Source: Synechococcus sp. CB0101 (GTDB lineage Bacteria; Cyanobacteriota; Cyanobacteriia; PCC-6307; Cyanobiaceae). Taken from it: 64,000 nt of DNA. This document shows, piece after piece, positions 7,085-16,543 of this stretch. The DNA lies in assembly GCF_000179235.2 (NCBI RefSeq), contig NZ_CP039373.1, positions 2,140,518 through 2,204,517 of the forward strand. The letters run 5' to 3'. The position numbers were made by a program, and so were the translations under genes. Every line of letters begins with the position of its first letter. The first letter of the stretch is position 1. The notes under the pieces were generated by a model. The model was not told where the DNA came from. It saw nothing but the letters and a program-made list of their open reading frames with translations, and did not search any database.

Positions 7085-7630
7085 TTAGGTGAGCAGGGGA
7101 TAGCGCTCGGCGATCGCATCACCGGTGAACTGCGCCACCCAGCCTTCGGGGTTGTCGAAAAAGCGGATGGCGCAGAACTGCGGGGCGCTGCCCATGTCGA
7201 ACCAGTGTTTGGTGCCGGCGGGAACGCTGATCCAGTCGTCGGCTGTGCAGAGCACCTGCAGCACCTCGTTGCCGATGTGCAGGCAAAACAGGCCCTGGCC
7301 TTCCACGAAGAAGCGCACTTCGTCTTCAGCGTGGGTGTGTTCGGCCAGAAACTTCTGGCGCAGCGCTTCGCGATCGGGATGATCCGGCAACATCCGGATC
7401 GCATCCACGGTGGGGTAAGTGCCTCGCGACTGCACCCGCGCGATCTCAGCGGCGTAGGCGGCCAGCACGGCATCGGCATTGGCGCCTGCCGGCAATGGCT
7501 GGTGGGCCGGCCAGCGTTCAAAGCCGATGCCCCGTTCCGCTAGCTCGGCAGCGATGAGGGCTGGGTCGTTGCTGGCAAAGCTGGGGAGCGGGTGGCTGCC
7601 GCTGGCCGGAAAGATCTGCAGATGACTCAT
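7085..7630 (-). CDS. mtnD: acireductone dioxygenase
   Basis: 181-residue cupin of the methionine salvage pathway. It cleaves acireductone to 2-oxo-4-methylthiobutyrate and formate using Fe2+ (or forms methylthiopropionate with Ni2+). Metal ligands are visible: H98, H100 and E104 in EHTHAEDEVRFF, and H142 in VPAGTKHWFDMG. Length and motif order match the ARD family throughout. The gene is monocistronic here, with no other mtn gene in the window, and is divergent from cobI with only ~20 bp between start codons. Confidence 0.93.
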   Translation of the reverse strand: MSHLQIFPASGSHPLPSFASNDPALIAAELAERGIGFERWPAHQPLPAGANADAVLAAYAAEIARVQSRGTYPTVDAIRMLPDHPDREALRQKFLAEHTHAEDEVRFFVEGQGLFCLHIGNEVLQVLCTADDWISVPAGTKHWFDMGSAPQFCAIRFFDNPEGWVAQFTGDAIAERYPLLT

Positions 7631-7649
7631 CGGGTCATGCCGCCTGTGG

Positions 7650-8462
7650 TTGCAGCCTAGAAAGGCGGCTGTCCGTCTCCCCTGTTGTTTGGATCACCTT
7701 CCAGCTTCTGAACTAGCGGCGGCGGGTCTCACGCTGGTGGGGGTAGGCCCTGGTGACCCTGAGCTGCTCACCGTGGCAGCGGTGAGGGCGATCGAAGCGG
7801 CTGGCGTGGTGGCCTATCCGGTGACGCGCCTCGATGCTGACGGCATGGCTGCGCGCATCGCCGGCCCCTGGATTGGGCCCGATCAGAGGCGGTTGCCGTT
7901 GCTCTTCCCGATGGTGGCGGAAGCGGAGCCACGCCGGGAGGCCTGGCATGCGGCGGCCGCGGCGTTGGCCGCTGAGGTGCGGGCTGGCCAACGGGTGGTG
8001 TTGCTATGCGAGGGCGATAGCTCCCTCTACGCCAGCTGTTCATACGTGCTCTTGGCCCTGGCAGAGCAGCACCCGGAGCTGCCCATTCGGGTGATCCCCG
8101 GCATTACGGCCGCGGCCGCCGCCGCCGCTGCAGCCTCCAGCTTGGGCATGCCCTGGCCGTTGGCCTTACAGCAGGAACCGCTCTGGATCCGTCCCACCCC
8201 TGAAACTTCGGCGGAGTTTGAGCTGCTGCTCGAGCAGGCCTCTGCCGCTGGAGCCGTGTTGGCGTTGCTGAAACTGGGGCACCGCTGGAGTTGGGTGCAG
8301 CCGCTGCTCGCGGAACGAGGCCTGCTGGAGCAGAGCCTGTTTGCCCAGCGGGTGGGCTGGCCCGATCAGCTGGTGGCCAGGGCGGCGGCGGTCAGCGCAG
8401 CTGAGCAGCCCTATTTTTCGCTCTTGTTGATCCGCCAGGGCTGGCCGGCGGTGTTGCCCTGA
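7650..8462 (+). CDS. cobI: precorrin-2 C20-methyltransferase
   Basis: SAM-dependent methyltransferase of cobalamin (B12) synthesis that converts precorrin-2 to precorrin-3A. It shows the corrin methyltransferase signature LTLVGVGPGDPELLTVAAVRAI near residue 27, the LLCEGDSSLYAS loop near 122 and VIPGITAAAAAAAA near 148, all typical of CobI/CbiL. The only early starts are TTG codons (7650 or 7689), so the exact start is uncertain. The picocyanobacterial lineage makes pseudocobalamin, consistent with this gene. It is followed 13 bp later by a DUF4079 membrane protein. Confidence 0.9.
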   Translation: MQPRKAAVRLPCCLDHLPASELAAAGLTLVGVGPGDPELLTVAAVRAIEAAGVVAYPVTRLDADGMAARIAGPWIGPDQRRLPLLFPMVAEAEPRREAWHAAAAALAAEVRAGQRVVLLCEGDSSLYASCSYVLLALAEQHPELPIRVIPGITAAAAAAAAASSLGMPWPLALQQEPLWIRPTPETSAEFELLLEQASAAGAVLALLKLGHRWSWVQPLLAERGLLEQSLFAQRVGWPDQLVARAAAVSAAEQPYFSLLLIRQGWPAVLP

Positions 8463-8475
8463 AGGAGGCGCCGCG

Positions 8476-9228
8476 ATGACTCCGATCGATTGGTTCTCCC
8501 TGCTCCACCCGGTGCTGGTGATCCTGTTTGTGTATCCGGTGGTGGGGGCCACGATCCGGCTCGGCATCCTGGTGCGGGAAAAGCGCCTGGGCATCACCAA
8601 GCAGCCGGCGCCGGTGCCGCGCGAGCACGCTGATCACGGCCGCTGGCTCACCGCCGGGGTCGTGGTGGCGGTCTTGATCGCGCTCGTCTATTCCTTCATC
8701 AGCAAGGCCGTGGAGCCGGGGGCTGTGTTCGCCGGTGGTGCGGCGCGCCTTGCCCTGCTGATGCTGGTGGCCGCTGGCACCCTCGTGGCGTTGCTGGCCT
8801 TGCTCAAGGTGAAGCAACCGGCGCTGCGGGCCAGCTTCACCCTGCTCACCTGGGCGGGGTTGTTGGGATTGGGCAGTCAGGCGGAGATCTGGCGGCTCTC
8901 CGATAACCCCCTCAGCGGTGCCTTCTGGAGTTCCCACTACTGGAGCGGCGTGCTGCTCACGGGGCTGCTGCTGTTCAACATGGCGGCCCGCCCCGAGATC
9001 ACGCGCCACCTGCGTTGGCGCCGCCTGCATATCGCCAGCAACCTCTTGATCATGGTGCTGCTGGCGGTGCAGGCGATCACCGGCAGCCGCGACTTGCTCG
9101 AGATCCCGCTCAGCTGGCAGAAGCCGGCGATTTACCGCTGCGACTTTCAGAACCGCGTTTGCCCCGAGCCGGCGGATGCTCCAGCTGCTGCGGCACCAGG
9201 CTCAAGCGGGGCACCGGAGTTGGCCTGA
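8476..9228 (+). CDS. DUF4079 family membrane protein
   Basis: 250-residue integral membrane protein with about six hydrophobic segments (for example residues 6-28, 57-77, 84-110, 118-133, 158-170 and 187-205). An SHYWSGVLLTGLLLFNM motif and the conserved histidines in the later helices recall heme-binding DUF4079 proteins of cyanobacteria and plastids. Function is not established. The last ~40 codons (Ala/Pro-rich tail CPEPADAPAAAAPGSSG) overlap by 119 bp the 3' end of the opposite-strand glycosyltransferase. The tail is low complexity, so the overlap may be tolerated. Confidence 0.75.
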   Translation: MTPIDWFSLLHPVLVILFVYPVVGATIRLGILVREKRLGITKQPAPVPREHADHGRWLTAGVVVAVLIALVYSFISKAVEPGAVFAGGAARLALLMLVAAGTLVALLALLKVKQPALRASFTLLTWAGLLGLGSQAEIWRLSDNPLSGAFWSSHYWSGVLLTGLLLFNMAARPEITRHLRWRRLHIASNLLIMVLLAVQAITGSRDLLEIPLSWQKPAIYRCDFQNRVCPEPADAPAAAAPGSSGAPELA

Positions 9229-11191
9229 TCAGCCGGGCCAGCAACGCTCCCAGAGCGCGCCATTCCGGTGGTGCCTGCCGCTCGGGCCAGCCCTGGGGGC
9301 GGCTGTAGAGCCACTGGATGAAGCGCTCGCGCGCCGGCTTGGCGGCCTCGCGGGTGCTCCACAGCAGCAGGCGGTTCCCCGTTGGCAGCGACTGGTGCGG
9401 TTCAAGCGGCAGCTCCATGCCGTTGAGGGCGTGGATCTGCAGGCACTCGAGGCTCCAGCCCTCGCCGAGATCGGTTGGGCTGCGCAGCCATGCGCCCCGT
9501 TCGCTCAGGGCTTCGATCGGGGCCAAACAGTGATGCAGCTGGCCCTGGGGATCCCGTGCATGAAGCGTGGCCGGCAGGGCGAGTGCCAGCCAGGGGGTGG
9601 GGTCGCCGGCGGCAGGGTCGTGGCAGGCCCGCAGGGCCACCAGCAAACCCAGCAGGGTGAGGCTGCCCCAGAGGAATCCCAGCCAGGCGCCGGCGCTGCT
9701 GCTGCCGTTTGAGGCCAGAGAACGCAGGATCCAGAACAGGTTGAGGCCATTGAGGCCCAGCAGCACCAGCAGCGGTAACGCCAGCACCGGCGCGATGCCT
9801 CCCTGGCCTTGTTCGCGGTGTTTGGGGGTGATCCGAAACGGCTGCACCCGGCCCCAGAGGCTGGCAAGCACCGTGGCGGCCAGGGGCACGGCCAGGGCCC
9901 AGCCCGGCAAATCCGCCAGCAGGGCATGGCGGCTGCCGCGGTTGAGCCAGCCGGTGCTGAGCAGCAGGGCGATCCACAGGGGCGCCAGGAGGCCGAGCAC
10001 CGCTGTGGTGGTGAGCCGGATCGGCGAGATCCCCAGCAGCCCGATGCACAGGGGCATCAGCAGCAACAGCAGCCTCGGCACGGTGTTGAACCAGTGCAGC
10101 GCCCCTTCCAGATAGGCCAGGCGCTGGCCCCAGCGCAGCCCCCGCAGCCGCAGCGGGCCTTGCCGCAGCCGCAGGGCCTGCAGGGTGCCGGAGGCCCAGC
10201 GCTGCCGCTGGCGCACGAAATCCAGCATGGTTTCCGCGGCCAGGCCGGCGCTCAGCTTTTCGCCGAGGTAGCGAAGCTTCCAGCCCCGGGAGGCGAGCAC
10301 CATGCCGGTGACTAGGTCTTCCGAGATGGCCTGCTCCACGAAGCCGCCCACGTCTTCCAGGGCGGCGCGGCGCACCAGGAAGCTGGTGCCGGCGCACACC
10401 ACCGCATCCCAGCCGCTGCGCACCGGCTCGATCCAGCGGTAGAAGCTCTCCTCATCCGGCAGCAGCCAGGCCTCCATGGCCAGGTTGCGCATCACCGGAT
10501 CGGCATTGAAGAAGTGCTGGGGGGTTTGCACCAGCGCCACCTGCGGATCGAGCAACAGGCCGATCGTGCGCTCGAGAAAGTGCTGTTGGGGCACGAAATC
10601 AGCGTCGAACACCGCCACCAGCTCGCCGCTGCCCAGCGGCAGCCCGGCGTTGAGGTTGCCGGCCTTGGCGTGGCTCCGCTGCGGCCGGTGCTGGTAGCCG
10701 GCGCCGTAGTGGGCGGCCAGTTCAGCCACCTCGGCGCGGCCGCCGTCATCAAGCACCCACAGCTGCTTGTGCGGATAGCTCAGCTGGCTGCAGGCCCGCA
10801 GGCAGCGCTCCAACACCGGCAGGGGTTCGCCGCAGGTGGGGATCAGCACGTCCACCGTGGGCCGCCAGCTGCTGGCCTGCCACTGGGCCTGGGCCGCATC
10901 TGCTTCAGGGCGGCCATCGCTGAAACGCCGCCAAGCGAGCAGCAACGGCAACAGCCCGCTGAGCAGCAGCCAGCCCTCGGCCAGCAGCAACAGCACGCTC
11001 AGGGCCGCGGCCAGCGCAGAGCTCAGGTTGAGACTGTCTGTGACGCGCCAGTGCAGATAGCTCAGGCTGAGCAGCCCGAGCAGCATCAGCAGGCTGCGCC
11101 GCATCCACAGCGGGCAACGGGCCTCAGGCCGGCGGCTCAGCCACAGGGGCCACAGCAGGGCCAGCCAGGGGAGCCACAGCTCCGCAGTCAT
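9110..11191 (-). CDS. cellulose-synthase-like family 2 glycosyltransferase
   Basis: 693-residue inner-membrane processive glycosyltransferase resembling BcsA. Catalytic motifs are visible in order: DDG at 148-150, DAD at 196-198, ED at 291-292 and QRQRW at 328-332. Two or three transmembrane helices lie at the N-terminus (about 5-18, 33-46, 58-85) and five or more after residue 365. It would polymerise a UDP-sugar into an exported beta-glucan. No BcsB/D/C or PilZ partner is adjacent. The ATG at 11191 overlaps the dus stop (ATGA), so it is co-transcribed with dus. Its 3' end overlaps the DUF4079 gene. Confidence 0.85.
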   Translation of the reverse strand: MTAELWLPWLALLWPLWLSRRPEARCPLWMRRSLLMLLGLLSLSYLHWRVTDSLNLSSALAAALSVLLLLAEGWLLLSGLLPLLLAWRRFSDGRPEADAAQAQWQASSWRPTVDVLIPTCGEPLPVLERCLRACSQLSYPHKQLWVLDDGGRAEVAELAAHYGAGYQHRPQRSHAKAGNLNAGLPLGSGELVAVFDADFVPQQHFLERTIGLLLDPQVALVQTPQHFFNADPVMRNLAMEAWLLPDEESFYRWIEPVRSGWDAVVCAGTSFLVRRAALEDVGGFVEQAISEDLVTGMVLASRGWKLRYLGEKLSAGLAAETMLDFVRQRQRWASGTLQALRLRQGPLRLRGLRWGQRLAYLEGALHWFNTVPRLLLLLMPLCIGLLGISPIRLTTTAVLGLLAPLWIALLLSTGWLNRGSRHALLADLPGWALAVPLAATVLASLWGRVQPFRITPKHREQGQGGIAPVLALPLLVLLGLNGLNLFWILRSLASNGSSSAGAWLGFLWGSLTLLGLLVALRACHDPAAGDPTPWLALALPATLHARDPQGQLHHCLAPIEALSERGAWLRSPTDLGEGWSLECLQIHALNGMELPLEPHQSLPTGNRLLLWSTREAAKPARERFIQWLYSRPQGWPERQAPPEWRALGALLARLIRPTPVPRLSLVPQQLEHPPARGKRGSESRSGKSPASAS

Positions 11192-12183
11192 CCCAGCTGG
11201 GTCGCGGCGTGATGGAGCAACGCTAGGGCGTCTGCGGGGGTGGGAGCGCGCATCAGGGCGTGGCGAAGCTGCGGCGCTCCGCTGAAGCCGGTGCAGGTCC
11301 AGCTCATGTGTTTGCGAGCGATCAGCAGGCCGTGGTCGCCGCGGGCAGCCACCAGCGCCTGCAGTTGCTCGCTGGCCAGCTGGATCCGCTCGAGGGCGCC
11401 GGGGCTGGGCGGTACGGGCCGGCCGCTGAGGGCGGCGTCGATCTGGCCCACCAGCCAGGGGGCGCCCATCGCGCCGCGGCCCACCATCACGCCATCGGCG
11501 CCGGTGTGGGCCAGGCAGCGCAGGGCGTCGTCGGCGGAGTTCACATCGCCGTTGGCGATCACGGGGATCTGCAGCGCCTGCTTCACGGCGGCGATCGCAT
11601 CCCAATCGGCCTGGCCCTTGAAGCCCTGCTCGCGCGTGCGGCCGTGCAGGGTGAGCAGCTGGGCGCCAGCATCCTCGAGCTCGCGGCACCAGCCCACTGG
11701 ATCGAGGCTGCTGCCGCACCAGCCCAGGCGTGTTTTCACCGTCACGGGAATGGCCACGGCTGCGGCCACGGCTTCCACGATCCGGGCCGCCAGGCTGGGG
11801 TCGCGGATCAGGCCGCTGCCGCCACCCTTTTTGGCGATCTTCTTCACCGGGCAGCCCATGTTGATGTCGATCAGGAAGGCGCCGGCGGCCTCGGCGCGGC
11901 GGGCCGCATCGGCCATGGCGGCCGGGCGGTGATCAAACAGCTGCACGCCGATCGGGCCGGGCTCGCTGGCCAGCTCCTCCACCTTGATCAGGCCATGGCC
12001 CAGCTCGAGGCTGGTGGCATTCACCATTTCGGTGAACAGCAGCGCATCCGGTGCCCAGCGCCGCACCAGGCCCCGGAAGATGCGATCGCTCACCCCCGCC
12101 AGGGGCGACTGCAGCACGCGGCAGCGCAGCTGGCGGGCGGTGCCGCGGCCAGCGAGCTGGAGAGGAGGTAGGGCGGTGATCAT
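11188..12183 (-). CDS. dus: tRNA-dihydrouridine synthase
   Basis: 331-residue FMN-dependent TIM barrel that reduces uridines in the tRNA D-loop. Signatures are LQSPLAGVSDRIFRGLVRRW near the start, the catalytic-Cys loop DINMGCPVKKIAKKGGGSGL, TLHGRTREQGFKGQADW and VIANGDVNSADDAL, then GVMVGRGAMGAPW. It fits DusB-type enzymes. ATG 12183 is chosen because the family homology starts soon after; the frame stays open further upstream. It lies head to head with the DUF1823 gene and is translationally coupled to the downstream glycosyltransferase. Confidence 0.92.
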   Translation of the reverse strand: MITALPPLQLAGRGTARQLRCRVLQSPLAGVSDRIFRGLVRRWAPDALLFTEMVNATSLELGHGLIKVEELASEPGPIGVQLFDHRPAAMADAARRAEAAGAFLIDINMGCPVKKIAKKGGGSGLIRDPSLAARIVEAVAAAVAIPVTVKTRLGWCGSSLDPVGWCRELEDAGAQLLTLHGRTREQGFKGQADWDAIAAVKQALQIPVIANGDVNSADDALRCLAHTGADGVMVGRGAMGAPWLVGQIDAALSGRPVPPSPGALERIQLASEQLQALVAARGDHGLLIARKHMSWTCTGFSGAPQLRHALMRAPTPADALALLHHAATQLG

Positions 12184-12211
12184 GGTGATCCGATTGTCGG
12201 ACTCCAGGCCG

Positions 12212-12691
12212 ATGCCCCCCGCCGAAGCCGCCACCGCTCCTGTGCCCTTCCCCCTAAGCCGGGCGCTGCTGGAAGCGGTGCTGGCCGATCGCACCAGCGA
12301 CCGCTTCGTGTGTGAACTGATCTGGCCGCGCCTGGGTTATGAGCCAAACGGCTCCGGCCGCTGGAGCGCGGGCCCGGCTACGGAAGCCGGCTGGCGGGAG
12401 TCGTTTCCGATCGAACCACAATTCATTGCCGAACGGCCGCCCTCGGTGGCGCTCACGCGCTCCATCCCGAAAGAGCACAAGCAGTTACTCAAGGAGCAGC
12501 TTGGCTTCGGCGGGTATCGCATCGGCCAGCTCTACCCGCGCCGCACGCGCCGGGCCACCGCCGTGAATTGGCTGCTGGCGCACCTGGCCCAGCGGGGTGA
12601 GCCGTTGCCGGAGAGCGGTCCGCTGCCGGAGCTGCGGGAGCAGCCCGCCGATCCGGTGGCGGGCCACCCGGGCGATTTGCCCATCAGTTGA
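12212..12691 (+). CDS. DUF1823 family protein
   Basis: About 159 residues, soluble, with the conserved block LSRALLEAVLADRTSDRFVCELIWPRLGY near the start and SIPKEHKQLLKEQLGFGGYRIGQLYPRRTRRATAVNWLL in the middle. This is characteristic of the cyanobacterial and plastid DUF1823 family. Function unknown. ATG 12212 is preferred; an upstream ATG at 12182 overlaps the dus start on the other strand. The C-terminal ~25 residues are Pro/Glu-rich and variable. Confidence 0.8.
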   Translation: MPPAEAATAPVPFPLSRALLEAVLADRTSDRFVCELIWPRLGYEPNGSGRWSAGPATEAGWRESFPIEPQFIAERPPSVALTRSIPKEHKQLLKEQLGFGGYRIGQLYPRRTRRATAVNWLLAHLAQRGEPLPESGPLPELREQPADPVAGHPGDLPIS

Positions 12692-12697
12692 AGCCGT

Positions 12698-13081
12698 TCA
12701 GGCCTGGATCGTGACCGGGGTGCCGATGGGGGTGTTCTCGAACAGCCAGCGGGCGTGGGGGCTGGGGATCCGGATGCAGCCACTGCTGCGGGCGACACCA
12801 AAGCGCTGCCCGGCCGCTTCCTGCCAGGGAGCGCCATGCAGGCAGATCAGTTCGTTTTCGGTAATGCACATCGTGTAAGGCACGTTGGGCACCACATAGG
12901 TGCGGCCGCGCATGGTGACGCTGCGGTGCTTCGTGTACACCTGGCCATTGCCCATCGGTGTGGGCGTGGTGGCTTTCCCGGTGCTCACCAGCACCGTGCG
13001 CACCAGCTCCTGCTGGGGGTTGTAGACGTAGAGCTTCTGGTCGGAGAGGTCGACCACGATTGCGGCGATCAGTTCCACCAT
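12698..13081 (-). CDS. small L,D-transpeptidase (YkuD domain)
   Basis: 127 residues, essentially a bare YkuD catalytic domain: KLYVYNPQQELVRTVLVSTGK, TPTPMGNGQVYTKH, then the active-site block LICLHG with HG ligand and SSGCIRIPSPHARWLF carrying the nucleophile Cys. Such enzymes form 3-3 cross-links in peptidoglycan or attach lipoproteins. No signal peptide is evident, although the family usually works in the periplasm; the N-terminal MVELIAAIVVDLS is only weakly hydrophobic. It ends 6 bp from the convergent DUF1823 stop. Confidence 0.88.
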   Translation of the reverse strand: MVELIAAIVVDLSDQKLYVYNPQQELVRTVLVSTGKATTPTPMGNGQVYTKHRSVTMRGRTYVVPNVPYTMCITENELICLHGAPWQEAAGQRFGVARSSGCIRIPSPHARWLFENTPIGTPVTIQA

Positions 13082-13221
13082 CGAGGCAGGCCGCCGCAGG
13101 GGCGGGGCTCAGAACACCCTTCTGCTAGCGAGACTCGACGTGTCGCATCCTGCGACGGCAGAAAGTTTTTCGCTTCCGCCGGCCTGTAGGGTCAAGTCAC
13201 GACAGTTGTTGTGATACCCGC

Positions 13222-14586
13222 TTGGCTCTGCCGGTCGTTGCCATCATTGGCCGCCCCAACGTGGGCAAATCCACCCTGGTGAATCGTCTCTGTAAGAGCC
13301 GTGAGGCGATCGTGCACGACGAGCCCGGCGTAACCCGGGACCGCACCTATCAAGACGGCTACTGGCGTGATCGCCACTTCAAGGTTGTCGACACCGGTGG
13401 CCTGGTGTTCGACGACGACAGCGAGTTCCTGCCCGAAATCCGCGAGCAGGCCAACTTGGCCCTCTCGGAGGCCTCCGTGGCGGTGGTGATCGCCGATGGC
13501 CAGCAGGGGCTCACCGCCGCTGATGAATCCATCGCCGAATGGTTGCGCGGCCACAACGTGCCAGTGCTGCTGGCGGTGAATAAGTGCGAATCGCCGGAGG
13601 CGGGCCTGTCGATGGCCGCCGAGTTCTGGAGCCTTGGCCTGGGTGAGCCCTATCCGATTTCGGCGATCCATGGCGCCGGTACCGGTGATTTGCTCGACAA
13701 GCTGGTGGATCACCTGCCTCCCACCGAGGAACTCACCGGTGAGGAGCCCATTCAGCTGGCGATCATTGGCCGCCCCAACGTGGGTAAATCCAGCTTGCTC
13801 AATGCGATCTGCGGCGAGAAGCGGGCGATCGTGAGCCCGATTCGTGGCACCACCCGCGACACGATTGACACCACGATCGAGCGCGAGGGCCATACCTGGA
13901 AAATCCTCGACACCGCCGGCATTCGCCGCAAGCGTTCGGTGAACTACGGCCCTGAATTTTTCGGGATCAATCGCAGCTTTAAGGCGATTGAGCGCTCCGA
14001 TGTGTGCGTGCTCGTGATCGATGTGCTCGATGGCGTGACCGAGCAGGATCAGCGCCTCGCAGGCCGCATTGAAGAAGACGGCCGCGCCTGCGTGGTGGTG
14101 GTGAACAAATGGGATGCCATTGAAAAGGACTCCCACACCATGCCGGCGATGGAAAAGGAGCTGCGCGCCAAGCTCTATTTCCTCGATTGGGCGCCGATGT
14201 TGTTCACCTCGGCCTTGAGCGGCCAACGGGTGCAGAGCATCTTTGCGATTGCGGCCGTGGCGGTGGAGCAGCACCGCCGCCGGGTGAGCACCTCGGTGGT
14301 GAACGAAGTTCTCCAGGAGGCCGTGAGCTGGCGTTCTCCCCCCACCAGCCGCGGCGGCCGTCAGGGCCGCATTTACTACGGCACCCAGGTGGCCACGCGT
14401 CCGCCGAGCTTCACCCTGTTCGTGAACGACCCGAAGCTGTTCGGCGACACCTACCGTCGCTACGTGGAACGGCAGATCCGTGAAGGCTTGGGCTTTGAAG
14501 GTTCACCGCTCAAGCTGTTCTGGCGCGGCAAGCAGCAACGCGATGCCGAGCGCGATCTGGCCAAACAGCAGGCTCGCGGCCGCTGA
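13222..14586 (+). CDS. der: ribosome biogenesis GTPase Der (EngA)
   Basis: 454 residues with two tandem G domains, diagnostic of Der: [14 protein letters not shown] near residue 10 with DTGG and NKCE, and [15 protein letters not shown] near 182 with DTAG and NKWD. A C-terminal KH-like domain follows (about 350-440). It is required for 50S subunit maturation. TTG at 13222 is the start; the protein begins directly with the first P-loop strand. It is followed by ecfT, pipX, pipY, sepF and proC in the same direction. Confidence 0.97.
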   Translation: MALPVVAIIGRPNVGKSTLVNRLCKSREAIVHDEPGVTRDRTYQDGYWRDRHFKVVDTGGLVFDDDSEFLPEIREQANLALSEASVAVVIADGQQGLTAADESIAEWLRGHNVPVLLAVNKCESPEAGLSMAAEFWSLGLGEPYPISAIHGAGTGDLLDKLVDHLPPTEELTGEEPIQLAIIGRPNVGKSSLLNAICGEKRAIVSPIRGTTRDTIDTTIEREGHTWKILDTAGIRRKRSVNYGPEFFGINRSFKAIERSDVCVLVIDVLDGVTEQDQRLAGRIEEDGRACVVVVNKWDAIEKDSHTMPAMEKELRAKLYFLDWAPMLFTSALSGQRVQSIFAIAAVAVEQHRRRVSTSVVNEVLQEAVSWRSPPTSRGGRQGRIYYGTQVATRPPSFTLFVNDPKLFGDTYRRYVERQIREGLGFEGSPLKLFWRGKQQRDAERDLAKQQARGR

Positions 14587-14622
14587 GGCCATGGGGCCGA
14601 AGGCTCTGGCGGTGCGCGCCTG

Positions 14623-15531
14623 ATGGATTGGTTACGGCAAATCCCCATCGGCCAATACGTCGATGGCACCGGCAGCTGGCTGCGTGATCTTGATCCGCGG
14701 CTGAAGCTCGCCTGGACCGTGGCCTTCCTGCTCACGCCGATCCTGGCGGGTCCTTGGTGGCGGCTGGCCCTGGTGGGTCTGTTGCTGCTGGTCACCGCCT
14801 GTAGCGGCCTGTCCTGGCGGATCTGGCGCCGCACCCTGCCGTTGCTGCTGGTGTTGTCGCTGCTGGTGGGACTGCTCGCCACGCTTCTGCCCGCTGGTGG
14901 TGCCGCTGCGGTGCCCCAGAACCGGCCGCCGCAGGAGATCCGGCTGGCCCCTGCTGATCAGGGGATGCGCTGGGAGTTGTTGCGGTGGGGGCCGGTGCAA
15001 CTGGGGCCCGTTCCCCTTGGCCCCCTGGTGATCACACGCCGCTCCGCGGCCTTGGGGCTCAACAGCGCCACGTTGCTGTTCACCGTGATTCACAGCGCCA
15101 ATCTGCTCTTGCTCACCACGCCGCCGGAAGCGTTGGTGTGGGGCTTGAGCTGGTGCATCGCACCCCTGGCGCGGCTGGGGGTGCCGGTGGAGCGCTTGGG
15201 GTTCACCTTGCTGCTGTCGCTGCGCTTTCTGCCGCTGGTCCAGGAGGAATTTCAGAACCTGCTGCGCTCGGTGGCCACCCGCTCGGTGAACCTGCGCCAA
15301 CTGGGTCTGCAGGGGTCGCTCGCCCTGGTGCTTGCTCTGGGTGAGCGCCTGCTGGCGAATGTGTTGTTGCGGGCTGAGCAGGGCGCTGAAGCGCTGATGG
15401 CCAAGGGCGGGCGCTGGATTGCTCCGGCTCAGTTGTTGCGCGATCCCCTGCCCAAGCCAGCGCTGCAATGGTTTGCCGCGCTGGGGCTTGTTCTCTTGCT
15501 CGGTTTGCGGTGGAGGTACGGTGACGTCTGA
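14623..15531 (+). CDS. ecfT: energy-coupling factor transporter transmembrane protein EcfT (CbiQ family)
   Basis: 302-residue membrane protein with about five helices. It has the N-terminal amphipathic DPRLKLAWTVAFLL typical of EcfT/CbiQ and the coupling-helix motif around LRSVATRSVN (two Ala-Arg-Gly-like boxes; the second near EQGAEALMAKGGRW). It transmits ATP hydrolysis to a substrate-binding S component for vitamins or metals. No ATPase or S subunit is adjacent, as is common in cyanobacteria. It lies 36 bp before pipX. Confidence 0.88.
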   Translation: MDWLRQIPIGQYVDGTGSWLRDLDPRLKLAWTVAFLLTPILAGPWWRLALVGLLLLVTACSGLSWRIWRRTLPLLLVLSLLVGLLATLLPAGGAAAVPQNRPPQEIRLAPADQGMRWELLRWGPVQLGPVPLGPLVITRRSAALGLNSATLLFTVIHSANLLLLTTPPEALVWGLSWCIAPLARLGVPVERLGFTLLLSLRFLPLVQEEFQNLLRSVATRSVNLRQLGLQGSLALVLALGERLLANVLLRAEQGAEALMAKGGRWIAPAQLLRDPLPKPALQWFAALGLVLLLGLRWRYGDV

Positions 15532-15567
15532 TTTGGTCACCGTCGGTACAGACCGATTGAGCGCTGC

Positions 15568-15834
15568 GTGAGCACAGAGCGTTATCTCAACCACCCCACC
15601 TTCGGGTTGCTCTACCGCGTGGCCGAGGTGGCTGAGGGGCGTGATCTCTACGCGACGCTCTATGCCCAGCGCATGTTTTTTGTGGTGACCCTGCAGGAGC
15701 GCGGCGCTCAATTTGAGGTGATTCCGTTGATGGATGCGCGGCACCTCGCGGAGCAAAACCTCGCCCGTGCCCGCCGGGAAGGGCCGCAAGCCCATGCGCG
15801 CTGGCGTCAACTGTTCGATCAAACCTTCATTTGA
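15568..15834 (+). CDS. pipX: PipX, NtcA coactivator / PII-interacting protein
   Basis: 88 residues of the cyanobacterium-specific PipX family, with a Tudor-like N-terminal domain (YLNHPTFGLLYRV, LYATLYAQRMFFVV) and C-terminal helices (HLAEQNLARARREG). PipX binds NtcA and enhances nitrogen-control transcription at high 2-oxoglutarate, and is sequestered by PII when nitrogen is ample. GTG 15568 start. It is followed 6 bp later by pipY, the conserved pipXY operon. Confidence 0.95.
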   Translation: MSTERYLNHPTFGLLYRVAEVAEGRDLYATLYAQRMFFVVTLQERGAQFEVIPLMDARHLAEQNLARARREGPQAHARWRQLFDQTFI

Positions 15835-15840
15835 TCGCCG

Positions 15841-16515
15841 GTGGTGCCTGAGTCCGCCGCCGAGCGATTGGCCGCGATCCGCGCCCAGCTGCCGGCCTCC
15901 ACCCAGTTGCTGGCTGTGAGCAAGGGCCACCCGGCCGCCGCCATCCGCGAGTTGGCCGGCTTGGGGCAACGCAGCTTCGGCGAGAGCCGTCTTCAGGAAG
16001 CTGCCCCCAAGCAAGATGAGTTGGCGGACCTGCCGGGGCTCGATTGGCATTTCATCGGTCGATTGCAGGCCAACAAGGTGCGGCCAGTGCTGCAGCGCTT
16101 TGCCTGGTTGCATTCGGTGGATTCCCTGCCCCTGGCCGAGCGAGTGGCTCGGATCGCGCAGGAGGAGGGCGTCAGCCCGAAGGTGCTGCTGCAGGTGAAG
16201 CTGCGCCCGGATCCGGCCAAGGGTGGTTTCGAGCCCGAAGCGCTGCGCCAGGCCTGGCCTCAGCTGCAGGCATTGCCCGCGCTGCAGCTGGTGGGCTTGA
16301 TGACGATGGCGCCCCTGGGGCTGGATGCAGCCGAGCGCCAGAGCCTGTTTCACGACTGCGCTGCCTTGGCCCGGGAGCTGGGGCTGGAGCAGCTGTCGAT
16401 GGGCATGAGCGGCGATTGGCGTGAGGCCGCAGCGGCTGGTAGCAGCTGGGTTCGTATCGGCTCGGCCCTCTTCGGCCCGAAACCCTTGTCAGCGCCGGCG
16501 TGGGACGCTATCTAG
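15841..16515 (+). CDS. pipY: YggS-family PLP-binding protein (PipY)
   Basis: 224-residue single-domain fold-III PLP protein of the YggS/PROSC family. The PLP-lysine segment is [17 protein letters not shown] (Lys near 29), with [37 protein letters not shown] and a C-terminal [13 protein letters not shown] phosphate site. It maintains pyridoxal phosphate and amino-acid homeostasis. GTG start at 15841. The position directly after pipX is the conserved cyanobacterial arrangement. Confidence 0.94.
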   Translation: MVPESAAERLAAIRAQLPASTQLLAVSKGHPAAAIRELAGLGQRSFGESRLQEAAPKQDELADLPGLDWHFIGRLQANKVRPVLQRFAWLHSVDSLPLAERVARIAQEEGVSPKVLLQVKLRPDPAKGGFEPEALRQAWPQLQALPALQLVGLMTMAPLGLDAAERQSLFHDCAALARELGLEQLSMGMSGDWREAAAAGSSWVRIGSALFGPKPLSAPAWDAI

Positions 16516-16543
16516 GTTCCAGTGCCAAGACCGAGGTTTCACG

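Noticed and set aside
9402..10397. 331-codon minus-strand ORF within the glycosyltransferase gene
   Set aside because: A GC-rich frame shadow (Pro/Arg/Ala/Gly-rich). The real frame carries the DDG, DAD, ED and QRQRW catalytic motifs.
14632..16353. 573-codon minus-strand ORF opposite ecfT, pipX and pipY
   Set aside because: Gln/His/Arg-rich antisense of three well-supported genes; no recognisable domain.
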